64,000 nt of DNA. Origin: Candidatus Acididesulfobacter guangdongensis. GTDB lineage: Bacteria > SZUA-79 > Acidulodesulfobacterales > Acidulodesulfobacteraceae. This document shows, piece by piece, positions 1-7,231 of this stretch (the first letter of the stretch is position 1; each line of letters begins with the position of its first letter). The notes below the pieces were generated by a model. That model saw nothing but the letters and a program-made list of their open reading frames with translations. It ran no database searches and was not told where the DNA came from. The translations under genes were made by a program, and so were the position numbers. The stretch lies in contig SGBC01000003.1 in NCBI GenBank assembly GCA_004195045.1, positions 310,001 through 374,000 on the forward strand, given 5' to 3'.

Positions 1-90
1 AGATTCTAATTGCGTAGGATTAAGCATCTTAGAATCGACTAAAATTTCTCCAAGTTTTTTTGATTTTAATAAATTGTTTAAGATTGCCAT
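1..90 (-). CDS. N-terminus of a GspE/PilB-type secretion or pilus ATPase (partial)
   Basis: Only the first 30 codons lie in the window; the gene runs off the left edge. The reading begins MAILNNLLKSKKLGEILVDS, followed by a segment ending LNPTQLES. The pattern KLGEIL-V-LNPTQLE is the usual opening of the MshEN/T2SSE_N domain of type II secretion, type IV pilus and MSHA-type assembly ATPases (LGEiLve.glit.eQLe). The catalytic domain is not visible, so GspE, PilB or a stand-alone MshEN protein are all possible. No strong Shine-Dalgarno is seen upstream of the ATG at 90. Confidence 0.5.
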   Translation of the reverse strand, partial: MAILNNLLKSKKLGEILVDSKMLNPTQLES

Positions 91-214
91 ATGGTTATAT
101 TGTTTACAATGTTTATAATTCTATATTACCGTAATATTAACTATTAACGCATCTATTAACTAACGCATCTATTAACTAACGTATAATGAATTACAAAATT
201 ACAAAACTATGAAA

Positions 215-1093
215 TTACAAAATACTAAAATTGCAAGATTCATAAATTCTATTAAATGTATTGATATCTACCTGACCCGGAGCGGTGGGCAATCCATCGT
301 TTATTGAACAGTATGACAAAAAAGACCCGTAATTCAATGAGAGAATGCGGGTTAATCTTCCTTTATCTCCCATTCCGAAAATTATAAATTCAGGATAATT
401 TCCAATATCCGAATTTCTTAATTCGTTTATTTTATTACAAATAGATAATATATCAAGCACTTCCTGTTTTGACGCAATAAGCGCCGCCATTTTAAAAAAA
501 TCTGCTTTCATATAGCTTGCTTCAATATAGAATTGCATTGCTTTTTTTAAATTAATAAAAGAGTTGAAATCGTGCACCGATAAAATAACCTCAGAATTTT
601 TGCTATGCGCAAATTTTATAAATTCGGCAATCAAATAAGGCTCTATTGTATCTTGTTCGATATCAACCGTTTTTATTCCATTGTCTATAAGTTTATTTAA
701 AAAGGATAATTTATTTGCTGCGGCTAATTTGTATTCAGCTGTATTTTTATTTATATTTTCAATATTTGCGGTATAATTTTTGCAGTCGTTTTTTGCTTCT
801 TTATTTATGCTGTTCAAATTATTTTTGTCGTCTTTATTGTAAATGTTTCTTCTAGTTGCTATGACAGGCAAATTAAATTTTTCGCTGCATGAAATTATTT
901 CAGGAAGATATTTGTTGAAAAGTAATTCTTCTTGAAGGTCTATTAAAAGGTCAAATCTTATTTCAACACATGAAAAATTATTGTTTGCAGCATCTTCCAT
1001 AACAGAAATAACTTTAGATAGTTCTACTTTTCCTATAGATGCGCAAACATGGGGTTTTTTATCGGTTTCTTTTTTAATTTCAGATAAGAGCAT
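215..1093 (-). CDS. aroD: 3-dehydroquinate dehydratase, type I
   Basis: Converts 3-dehydroquinate to 3-dehydroshikimate in the shikimate pathway by a Schiff-base mechanism. Type I signatures are present in order: VEIRFDLL (Glu44), PVIATRR (79-82), VDIEQD (143-148), the SVHDF catalytic His174, and FFKMA with the Schiff-base Lys201. A C-terminal GMGDKGRLTR...PGQV segment binds the substrate carboxylate. At 292 residues it is longer than the usual 225-255, because of an Asn/Lys-rich insert around residues 85-122. The gene starts 22 bases after the tautomerase gene ends, so the two are probably co-transcribed. The fold and catalytic residues leave little doubt about the assignment. Confidence 0.93.
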   Translation of the reverse strand: MLLSEIKKETDKKPHVCASIGKVELSKVISVMEDAANNNFSCVEIRFDLLIDLQEELLFNKYLPEIISCSEKFNLPVIATRRNIYNKDDKNNLNSINKEAKNDCKNYTANIENINKNTAEYKLAAANKLSFLNKLIDNGIKTVDIEQDTIEPYLIAEFIKFAHSKNSEVILSVHDFNSFINLKKAMQFYIEASYMKADFFKMAALIASKQEVLDILSICNKINELRNSDIGNYPEFIIFGMGDKGRLTRILSLNYGSFLSYCSINDGLPTAPGQVDINTFNRIYESCNFSIL

Positions 1094-1115
1094 ATTTTTA
1101 TTTTTTTATTTTATA

Positions 1116-1310
1116 TTATTTTTTATTTTTTTCTGAAGCAAGGACTCCTCCCATTCCCCATTCATCCTTTGGGAAATCTTCTATCGCAACCCAGACGTGC
1201 GATATATCCAAGTCTAATGATTCAGCAACAGATTTAGATACTGATTTGATTAATCTTTCTTTTTGCTCTTTTGTTCTTCCTTCCAGCATTTTAATAGATA
1301 TAAAAGGCAT
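1116..1310 (-). CDS. 4-oxalocrotonate tautomerase family protein
   Basis: A 64-residue protein starting MPFISIKMLEGRT. After Met removal the N-terminal Pro1 is the catalytic base of the tautomerase superfamily. The length, the EGRTKEQK helix and the V(W)VAIEDFPKDEWGMGG segment match small homohexameric 4-OT enzymes (the YwhB/XylH type). The ATG follows AGAGGGA in the transcribed direction. It lies immediately upstream of aroD. The natural substrate cannot be read from sequence; no catechol meta-cleavage genes are nearby, so a degradative role is not supported. Confidence 0.88.
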   Translation of the reverse strand: MPFISIKMLEGRTKEQKERLIKSVSKSVAESLDLDISHVWVAIEDFPKDEWGMGGVLASEKNKK

Positions 1311-1661
1311 AATATCCCTCTCTTTTAAAAATTAAATAAAAAAATAAAATTATAAATTATAAATATAAATTTTAAATGTAAATTATAAATCGTCATGCGA
1401 TTATAAAATATATCAAAAAAAAACATAAAATACAATTTGAATTGCATACACGCAATATAAATAAAAGATTGAGAATATTTATTATTTTTTTAAACAATTT
1501 TTTAGATTCAAGGTTAAAAATTTATGAAGAATATTCATAGCTTTATCATATTATAACGATGAATTATAGCGGTGCATTGTTCTTCATAGAATAAAGGAAA
1601 CGTTATTTTATTTCTACCGCAGCGTACCGCGTACCGTACGAGAACGGTATCAAAATATATT

Positions 1662-1690
1662 TTGACATTTATATAATCATATATTATAAT
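1662..1690 (+). promoter_or_regulatory. Consensus sigma-70 promoter of a candidate small RNA
   Basis: TTGACA at 1662-1667 and TATAAT at 1685-1690 are separated by exactly 17 bases, a perfect consensus. It reads rightward into a stretch with no good open reading frame that ends at the terminator at 1783. Just upstream are three TACCG motifs and a small inverted repeat (TACCGT 1632-1637, ACGGTA 1644-1649) that could be an activator or operator site. Confidence 0.7.
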
Positions 1691-1696
1691 ATAATT

Positions 1697-1825
1697 AATA
1701 AGTGAGATGAGATAAATTAGTTAGATTTAAGACTTGTGCTTAATGTTTTTCATCTTCAAACTCCTTATTTAATGTCCTCCTACCCGCCGAATTATTAAAA
1801 ATATTTTTTCGGCGGGTTTTTATTT
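1697..1825 (+). ncRNA. Candidate small regulatory RNA with anti-Shine-Dalgarno segments
   Basis: A transcript from about 1697 would run roughly 125 bases from a perfect sigma-70 promoter to a Rho-independent terminator. It has no plausible coding content; the longest ATG reading is nine codons and lacks a ribosome site. The unpaired-looking middle contains CTCCTTATT (1761-1769) and CCTCC (1776-1780), both complementary to Shine-Dalgarno sequences. CTCCTTATT is perfectly complementary to nine bases (17827-17835) covering the ribosome site of shdrC1. The existence of the transcription unit is well supported; a regulatory function is inference. I do not recognise it as a known family such as 6S. 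Confidence 0.55.
1783..1825 (+). terminator. Rho-independent terminator of the candidate small RNA
   Basis: CCCGCCGAA (1783-1791) pairs with TTCGGCGGG (1808-1816) in a 9-bp GC-rich stem, followed by TTTTTATTT. In this AT-rich DNA such a stem stands out. It reads rightward, away from the tautomerase gene. Confidence 0.85.
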
Positions 1826-1904
1826 GCTTAATTCAACTTATAATCAAGTTGTATAATTAAATAAAAATTAATTAAAATAAAATTTACATCAACATAAAAA
1901 AATA

Positions 1905-1933
1905 TTGACATGATAATTTTTTTTAATTATACT
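1905..1933 (+). promoter_or_regulatory. Promoter of tRNA-Asn
   Basis: TTGACA (1905-1910) and TATACT (1928-1933) are 17 bases apart, about 48 bases before the tRNA-Asn gene. Confidence 0.7.
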
Positions 1934-1980
1934 TATCTAATCGCTTAGAAATAAAATAATACTATTCATTCTTTATTCAT

Positions 1981-2056
1981 TCCCCGATAGCTCAGCCGGC
2001 AGAGCAAGTGACTGTTAATCACTGGGTCGATGGTTCGAATCCGTCTCGGGGAGCCA
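1981..2056 (+). tRNA. tRNA-Asn (GTT)
   Basis: A 76-base cloverleaf with acceptor stem TCCCCGA (1981-1987) pairing with TCGGGGA (2046-2052), discriminator G and an encoded CCA (2054-2056). The anticodon stem AGTGA/TCACT frames the GTT anticodon at 2014-2016, and the T arm has GGTTCGAATCC. A 60-base copy of its 3' part lies at 3244-3303, so this gene was used as an integration site. Confidence 0.97.
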
Positions 2057-2084
2057 TTAAAATAAGGCTTTTAAGACTTCGCCG

Positions 2085-2130
2085 AATTATCATTTTTGTC
2101 GATTATGATAAAATTATGATAATTTTTTTT
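2085..2130 (+). terminator. Possible terminator after tRNA-Asn
   Basis: AATTATCAT (2085-2093) and ATGATAATT (2116-2124) form a 9-bp AT-rich stem, followed by six T. An 18-base stretch inside it (2104-2121) is repeated exactly at 3106-3123, after the PIN gene. The rest of 2131-2490 is very AT-rich and holds no gene that I can support. Confidence 0.4.
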
Positions 2131-2490
2131 ATTATTTTTCGTTTTCTTCCTCTTTTGATAATTAATTTAATTTAATTTAATAATAAAAAGTCATTCTCTT
2201 TATCTTAAATTATTCATTTTAATATGTTGTATTATATTTTATTTAATAAATCAAATAATAAAAAAAAATGTTAATAACTATTATAATGTTTATGTATAAC
2301 TAACTTAAAAATAATTAAAATATTTTTGAAATGTAAGAATATGATGACATTATGCAACAAACAGAAGCTGACTTGCCGGACAAGATTGACTTTTATGAAT
2401 ACAAGTAATAATATATATGTTAGAGAGTAAAAATAAATATAAACAAATTAAATTACAAATTAAACGAGGTTAAATAAGAGGTTAAATAAA

Positions 2491-2691
2491 ATGAAAGCAA
2501 CATTGCAGGACGATAAAGTGATTTTGGAATTCAATATAGGCAGCTACGATAAAAATACCATAGATTTTTTAACGAATATAGAGTTGTCGCAAAAAAGTAA
2601 GGCAACAGAAGAAGGTATAAGTTTTTTGTCCGATGAAATTACAGAAACATGGTGGAAGGCTAACAAAAACAGGTTTATAGATGAAGCCTAA
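2491..2691 (+). CDS. Putative antitoxin paired with a PIN toxin
   Basis: A 66-residue protein, MKATLQDDKVILEFNIGSYD..., overlapping the downstream PIN-domain gene by 11 bases (2681-2691). The small size, position and overlap are typical of the antitoxin of a type II toxin-antitoxin pair. No named DNA-binding fold is recognisable from sequence. The ATG follows AAGAGG with good spacing. The pair sits inside the segment bounded by tRNA-Asn and its 3' copy, so it was probably acquired. The antitoxin role is inferred from context. Confidence 0.6.
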   Translation: MKATLQDDKVILEFNIGSYDKNTIDFLTNIELSQKSKATEEGISFLSDEITETWWKANKNRFIDEA

Positions 2692-3094
2692 GGTAATAAT
2701 AGACACAAATATATTATTTTCTGTCCTTTTAAGCAAAGAAAATAGATATAAGTTTATTTTATTTTCTAAACATATAGAGTTTTATACTTGTAATTTTCTT
2801 TTTGTAGAAATATTTAAGCATAAAGATAAAATACAAAATATTTCTAATTTAAATGAAGATGAGATTCTATCCCAATTAGAAACTATATTAAGTAAAATTA
2901 CTTTTATTAAAGAAGAACTTATTCCAAAAGAAATATTCAATAAAGCTTATCTTCTAACAAAAGACATAGATGAAAAAGATACTCCTTTCGTAGCATTGTC
3001 TACATTTTTAAACGGTCTGCTTTTAACCGGCGATAAAAAATTAAAAAATCATTTAAAACAAAAGGGTTTTAACAACTTTTACGAATTGGGATAA
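2681..3094 (+). CDS. PIN-domain ribonuclease toxin-like protein
   Basis: At 137 residues this is the usual PIN-domain length. The N-terminal KVIIDTNILFSVLL carries the first acidic residue (Asp in IIDTN). A central Glu lies in the FLFVEIFKHK segment. The C-terminal DIDEKDTPFVALSTFLNGLLLTGDKKL carries the D-x-x-D-x-P-x-x-AL and TGD residues that bind metal. PIN nucleases of this VapC-like group usually cleave RNA and are held inactive by the partner protein. The start overlaps the preceding small gene, which suggests translational coupling. The RNA target cannot be inferred. Confidence 0.85.
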   Translation: MKPKVIIDTNILFSVLLSKENRYKFILFSKHIEFYTCNFLFVEIFKHKDKIQNISNLNEDEILSQLETILSKITFIKEELIPKEIFNKAYLLTKDIDEKDTPFVALSTFLNGLLLTGDKKLKNHLKQKGFNNFYELG

Positions 3095-3243
3095 ATTTCA
3101 AAAACTATGATAAAATTATGATAAAATTAAAATAAAACAGGATAAAAACAAGATACAATAGATAAAATAAAATAGCCGTTAAAGATAGAAAGCAAGCCTA
3201 AATGCCGTTGTTTTATTAAGTTTAATTTTTCTTTTAAAAATAT

Positions 3244-3303
3244 CTGTTAATCACTGGGTCGATGGTTCGAATCCGTCGGGGAGCCATTAAAATAAGGCTT
3301 TTA
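3244..3303 (+). repeat. Duplicated 3' end of tRNA-Asn (attachment-site scar)
   Basis: Sixty bases match 2012-2073, the region from the anticodon loop through the T arm, CCA end and 17 bases downstream. The only gap is the loss of TC within CCGTCTCGGGG. A whole tRNA at one end and a 3' fragment at the other is the footprint left when a tyrosine-recombinase element integrates at a tRNA 3' end. No integrase remains in the 1.2 kb between them. Confidence 0.85.
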
Positions 3304-3483
3304 TAATTTATCTATTTTCTCTTCATAGTCCACTGCAACGGTTTTGCAACGGTCGTCTAAAATATTTACGGCATCCTCCTTTAAGGGACTTTCCGCCTGT
3401 TCGCCGACGGTTTGGGTACCCAAAGCGGATGTTGGGTGTTTAAGCGCATTTATTATAAATAGGGCAGCATTATTGGTTGCCAT
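3301..3483 (-). CDS. Small hypothetical protein next to a trbJ-like relic
   Basis: Sixty residues, MATNNAALFIINALKHPTSALG..., no recognised domain. The ATG is preceded in the reading direction by AGAGGAAA at good spacing, which supports translation. It lies 22 bases downstream of the trbJ-like reading on the same strand and its end abuts the tRNA-Asn fragment. It may be a shortened gene cut by integration. Function unknown. Confidence 0.4.
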   Translation of the reverse strand: MATNNAALFIINALKHPTSALGTQTVGEQAESPLKEDAVNILDDRCKTVAVDYEEKIDKL

Positions 3484-3505
3484 AATAATTTCCTCTTATA
3501 TTTGA

Positions 3506-3961
3506 CTATCTTAATTTATTTATTACCGTACAAATCATAACTTGACGGCGGTAATGTTCCGCCGACGACAAACGATTCTGCTCCTGAAGCGCCTGTGTTT
3601 GTCCTTGCGCATTAGAAAGACTATTTAAACTTGTGCTTAATTGTGTTTGAATATTGCCGTTTAATCCGGAAGAGCTGTCCAGCGCATTATAGTTTTGCAG
3701 CTGTCCTTGAACTTCTCCGGGGTTGCTTGCAAGCATTTGCGCCTGGGCTTTTAGCTGCGCCGCTTCCGCTGCGTATTGCAAGCCCTGCCTGGCATATTGT
3801 TCTATCTGCTCGGCAAACGCTTCTGCATGCGATACATCATTATTAGGACTGCCAAGATATACGGCATTGGAATTTCTAATAAATCCGAAACTTACAAAAG
3901 CAAAAACAAATAAAATTAAAAATAAGTTTTTCCAACCAGAGCACCGCAGGTTAAATTGCAA
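3506..3961 (-). pseudogene. TrbJ/VirB5-like conjugation protein, probably truncated and frameshifted
   Basis: The 151-residue reading has a hydrophobic export signal (NLFLILFVFAFVSFGF), then a Gln/Ala-rich helical region (EQIEQYARQGLQYAAEAAQL...). This is the character of P-type TrbJ proteins, which sit in the periplasm of conjugative type IV secretion systems and are normally about 230-330 residues. The annotated end (RQVMICTVINKLR) looks unnatural. A +1 shift near codon 130 gives FVVGGTLPPSSYDLYGNK and a stop, so the C-terminus is probably frameshifted. The apparent start is a weak TTG. Other conjugation genes occur only at 60735 and beyond. Best read as a relic. Confidence 0.5.
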
Positions 3962-4126
3962 CGGCGAAGCGTTGCTGACTTGAGCAAAAGATTATTTTTT
4001 ATTTCGTCTTTTAACCCCACATCGCAAAAATAAGTTTCTCGCTTTGATACATAAGGTCGGATATAGTATAATATAATCATGGAAAACAAAAACTATATAA
4101 TAAACACGGCAAAATAGATAATATCT

Positions 4127-4456
4127 TTGTATAATATAACTAAAATTATGAAAAATATGTCGGAAGAAAAGGAAGAAAAAAGAATATATCCCAAAGATTT
4201 AGGGTTAGAATCTTTATTTTGGAGTTGTCCAGATATGCCGGCACCAATAGACGCTATAATTGTCGCCGCAATAAAGTCCACCATATTTGAATATATTGTT
4301 TTATGCGTAAAAAAATGGGGTTTTAACAGGGTTTTTAAAAATTATAATGAAATAAAGACTTACATCAAGAAAAGCAACATTCCATTTCTTGATTTTCAAT
4401 TTAATGTTATCAAAGAGGTTTTTGATGAATACAAGCAAGTCTCAAAAAGCAATTAA
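4127..4456 (+). CDS. Putative antitoxin of an AbiE-like pair
   Basis: Up to 109 residues; ATG codons at 4127, 4148 and 4157 are all possible starts and no clear ribosome site decides between them. The segment YPKDLGLESLFWSCP, then a helical stretch and VKKWGFNRVFKNYNEIKTYI, resembles the small proteins that precede AbiEii-type nucleotidyltransferases (DUF6922-like layout: a FW motif, a helix, then a GxxRV helix). It overlaps the toxin-like gene by 32 bases. I infer the antitoxin role from position and this faint resemblance. Confidence 0.5.
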   Translation: MYNITKIMKNMSEEKEEKRIYPKDLGLESLFWSCPDMPAPIDAIIVAAIKSTIFEYIVLCVKKWGFNRVFKNYNEIKTYIKKSNIPFLDFQFNVIKEVFDEYKQVSKSN

Positions 4457-5231
4457 TCTGCTCAATGAAATAAAAGATTATCCGATATTCAAGGATTATA
4501 CTTTAATAGGCGGAACTGCACTTGCAGTTTATTTAAACCACAGGGAGAGCGAAGATCTCGATTTTATAATACAAAGCGAGAAACTTAATAAAGTAGGCAT
4601 AAATTTTTTTATAAATTCTTTAGGAAAAAAAAGTTTTAGTATTAAAAAAATTTATGACGAAGCAGGATATATGGATTTTGCCGAAGATGGAGAAAATATA
4701 GACGATTACCAACAAATCTATGAAATCAAAGGGGTTAAAATTTCTTTTTTCGTGGTCCCCGACTTAACGGTTAGAAATATTTTAAGCAAAGATATCCCCA
4801 ATATAATTGCCGGTAATATTAAAGCTGCGCAAATAGACACAATATTTAAATTAAATTGCGATATTATTTCCCAAAGAAACAAATTAAGAGATTATTACGA
4901 TATATATTATCTGATTAAAAATAAAAAATGTAACTTGAAAGAAACTTACTTGTCTATCATAAAAACAAGCGGAAATTCTTTTGCAAATCATATAATTAAA
5001 AATATGTATGATTTAAATGTTTCACCTGCCGATAAAGAAGGACTATTGACGCTTGAGAAGGTTAATATTACCGTAGATGAATTAAGAGATTTTTTCCGAA
5101 AAGAAATTAAAAAAATTTATAAACAAATGATAAATCCAAAAACAATGGAGAAAGAAGACGCTTTCACCAAAGAATTAAACGACCGGCTTAATAAGGGCAA
5201 AGACAATGGCTCGAGCAAGACCTTCTTTTGA
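4425..5231 (+). CDS. AbiEii/AbiGii-type nucleotidyltransferase toxin
   Basis: A 268-residue protein of the nucleotidyltransferase fold. The N-terminal LIGGTALAVYLNHRESEDLDFII contains the GG-T/S-ALA and H-R-x-S-x-DLDF motif, with the paired aspartates that bind metal. A later segment, DYYDIYYLIKNKK, is also typical. AbiEii proteins are the toxins of type IV toxin-antitoxin and phage-defence pairs. I chose ATG 4425 because AGAGG (4414-4418) lies six bases upstream; a longer reading from 4389 lacks a site and would not fit the family. It ends ten codons after a Lys-rich tail. Part of the accessory block next to tRNA-Asn. Confidence 0.85.
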   Translation: MNTSKSQKAINLLNEIKDYPIFKDYTLIGGTALAVYLNHRESEDLDFIIQSEKLNKVGINFFINSLGKKSFSIKKIYDEAGYMDFAEDGENIDDYQQIYEIKGVKISFFVVPDLTVRNILSKDIPNIIAGNIKAAQIDTIFKLNCDIISQRNKLRDYYDIYYLIKNKKCNLKETYLSIIKTSGNSFANHIIKNMYDLNVSPADKEGLLTLEKVNITVDELRDFFRKEIKKIYKQMINPKTMEKEDAFTKELNDRLNKGKDNGSSKTFF

Positions 5232-5254
5232 TATATCATGTTTTAGACGATGAA

Positions 5255-5470
5255 TTAAGACTTATTGATATAGGAATCCATTCCCAGTCGTTCGGATAAA
5301 TTAATCAACGCACCGAACATCTCTTTTTTTAATGTATAAAAATTGTTAATGGTTTTTACCTGTTCGCTTGTTTCAGAGCCTTTATATTTATAAATTCCGT
5401 TTTGCTACTCTATTATTTTGATACCTTTAATTAATCCTAAAAGATTTAGTATCGTGGCGGTTAAGTTTGG
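5255..5470 (-). pseudogene. Eroded gene fragment with an in-frame stop
   Basis: Reading leftward, about 50 codons end with EMFGALINLSERLGMDSY and a TAA at 5255-5257. The same frame continues upstream through a TAG (5405-5407) to TILNLLGLIKGIKIIE before a further stop. The protein-like composition on both sides of the TAG suggests a decayed coding region. I do not recognise the family. It lies between the AbiE pair and the lpd-like gene, consistent with a decaying accessory segment. Confidence 0.35.
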
Positions 5471-5480
5471 TTAAGTTGAA

Positions 5481-5554
5481 TCTTGTGATATACTAATAAA
5501 AGTAAAGGTTTCATGTTAATTTTTTTTATATTATCTTGTGATATACTAATAAAA
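5481..5554 (+). repeat. Pair of 21-bp direct repeats before the lpd-like gene
   Basis: TCTTGTGATATACTAATAAA and one more A occur at 5481-5501 and again at 5534-5554, 53 bases start to start. Each contains TATACT preceded by TGTGA, which could serve as an extended -10 element. They may be tandem promoters or regulator half-sites of the gene starting at 5631. Confidence 0.55.
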
Positions 5555-5630
5555 TTAGATGTTTTTATGACTTATCATTATTTATCATTGAAATGATAAA
5601 CTTAATATATAAAATTAGGGAGGTTTGCTA

Positions 5631-7031
5631 ATGGAACACGTCGATTTACTCACTATCGGAGCAGGCGGCGGCGGATATCCCGCAGCATTCAGACTTGCGA
5701 GGGCCGGAAAAAAAGCTGTTATGATAGATAGTAAAGGAGTCATGAGCGGTAACTGTTTAGAGCAGGGGTGCGTCCCTTCAAAAACAGTCAGAGAGGCTAT
5801 AGAGGTGTATAAACTTGCAAAACAGAGGGAATATTTCGGTTTAAAAGGCGATAATATCGGATTTGATTACTCAAAAATTATTGATTTTAAAGATAACGTT
5901 CAGAAATTCAGATATGCTCAGCATGCCAAAGAACTTGAAGAAGCGTCTGAAAATTTAAAGCTTATTAAAGGTACCGCTTCTTTTGTTGATAAGCATACCG
6001 TAAAAGTTATTACCGAAGATTCTGAAATAATGTATCATGCTGATAATATTATAATTGCGAGCGGGGCGGAGCCTTATATTCTGCCGATAGATGGAGCTGA
6101 ACACTGTATTACCAGCACCGATTTGTATATTCTGAACACTAAGATTAAAACCCTTCCGAGATCGATAGCAATATTAGGAGCCGGATATATCGGCGTTGAA
6201 ACCGCAACTTTTTTCGGTGAGCTTGGAGTTGATGTTACAATCATTCAGAGAAGCAAAAGAATACTTACGGCTATGGATGAAAGATTTGCCTTGCTCCTCC
6301 AAAATTCATTGGACCCTAAAATTAAGTTAGAATTGGGAACGGAAATTAAAAAAGTAGAAAAAGCCGACGTGAACGGCGGCTATAATTACAATGTTTCATA
6401 TATGAAAGACGGTATTCTGAAAACAATAAATGCCGATTTAGTTCTTATGGGATACGGAAGAAAACCTGTTATACCTGAAGGAACAGTTAAAATAGGAATT
6501 GATTTTGATGCAAGAGGCAGGATAAAAATCAACGGCGCTATTCAGACTAATATTCCGCATATTTACGCATCGGGGGATGTGAACGGTCTTTCAATGCTTT
6601 TTCATTCCGCCGAAAGACAGTCGTTAGTCTGCGCCAATAATATTTTCGCCGGCAATACTCCAATAGACTATATGGACTTTAACGCAGTGCCGACTACCGT
6701 TTTTACGTTTCCAAAAGCTGCATACGCAGGTATTCTGCCGGCGCAGGCAGAGAAAACCGGTATTGATATTCTAGAATGTTCCTACGACTTTGTTGTGGAT
6801 GCGAAAGCTCAAATTTATAACGAACTAAACGGGGAAATAAGAGAATTTTTTGACGCAAAAACTTTAAAAATTATCGGTGCATGGGTTATAGGAATAGACG
6901 CTGAACTTTTAATAGGCGAATTAGTTACTGCGATACAGAATTCATTAGATGTTCATACAGTAGCGAGTCTTCCAAATCAGCATCCGACAAGCAGCGAAGG
7001 CGTTGCTAAAGCAGCAAGAAAACTGCTGTAA
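5631..7031 (+). CDS. Dihydrolipoyl dehydrogenase-like flavoprotein
   Basis: A 466-residue pyridine-nucleotide disulfide oxidoreductase. It has an N-terminal FAD site (TIGAGGGGYPAA), a redox disulfide GNCLEQGCVPSK (Cys42, Cys47), a central NAD site (AILGAGYIGVE), a second FAD motif (IYASGDV) and a C-terminal dimerisation domain with the HPTSSE catalytic His-Glu pair. This is the E3 family that reoxidises dihydrolipoamide. Start ATG 5631 follows GGGAGG by seven bases; the longer TTG reading is not favoured. A second, more canonical lpd lies at 41934. Given the lipoate-binding proteins at 23079 and 23761, it may reoxidise them, but that is inference. Confidence 0.85.
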   Translation: MEHVDLLTIGAGGGGYPAAFRLARAGKKAVMIDSKGVMSGNCLEQGCVPSKTVREAIEVYKLAKQREYFGLKGDNIGFDYSKIIDFKDNVQKFRYAQHAKELEEASENLKLIKGTASFVDKHTVKVITEDSEIMYHADNIIIASGAEPYILPIDGAEHCITSTDLYILNTKIKTLPRSIAILGAGYIGVETATFFGELGVDVTIIQRSKRILTAMDERFALLLQNSLDPKIKLELGTEIKKVEKADVNGGYNYNVSYMKDGILKTINADLVLMGYGRKPVIPEGTVKIGIDFDARGRIKINGAIQTNIPHIYASGDVNGLSMLFHSAERQSLVCANNIFAGNTPIDYMDFNAVPTTVFTFPKAAYAGILPAQAEKTGIDILECSYDFVVDAKAQIYNELNGEIREFFDAKTLKIIGAWVIGIDAELLIGELVTAIQNSLDVHTVASLPNQHPTSSEGVAKAARKLL

Positions 7032-7231
7032 GACTTTTATACATTATATGATATTCTACGATGCTAACATTGTATGCAAGTATGTAATTAATAAATATAA
7101 TGGCAGAGCATACAATTACTATATTATAATATAGTATTATAATGTAGTGTTATAATATGTCTGCCGCACTTTTAATATAATAGATAATTATAATAATAAG
7201 TTAATTGATATAAAAAACGGAGGTTTTTCGT

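Noticed and set aside
1743-1772. Nine-codon ATG frame inside the candidate small RNA
   Set aside because: No ribosome site, too short, and no sign of coding constraint; kept as non-coding.
5405-5407. In-frame TAG considered as recoding (pyrrolysine or readthrough)
   Set aside because: The fragment has no start, no ribosome site and another stop upstream; decay is the simpler reading.
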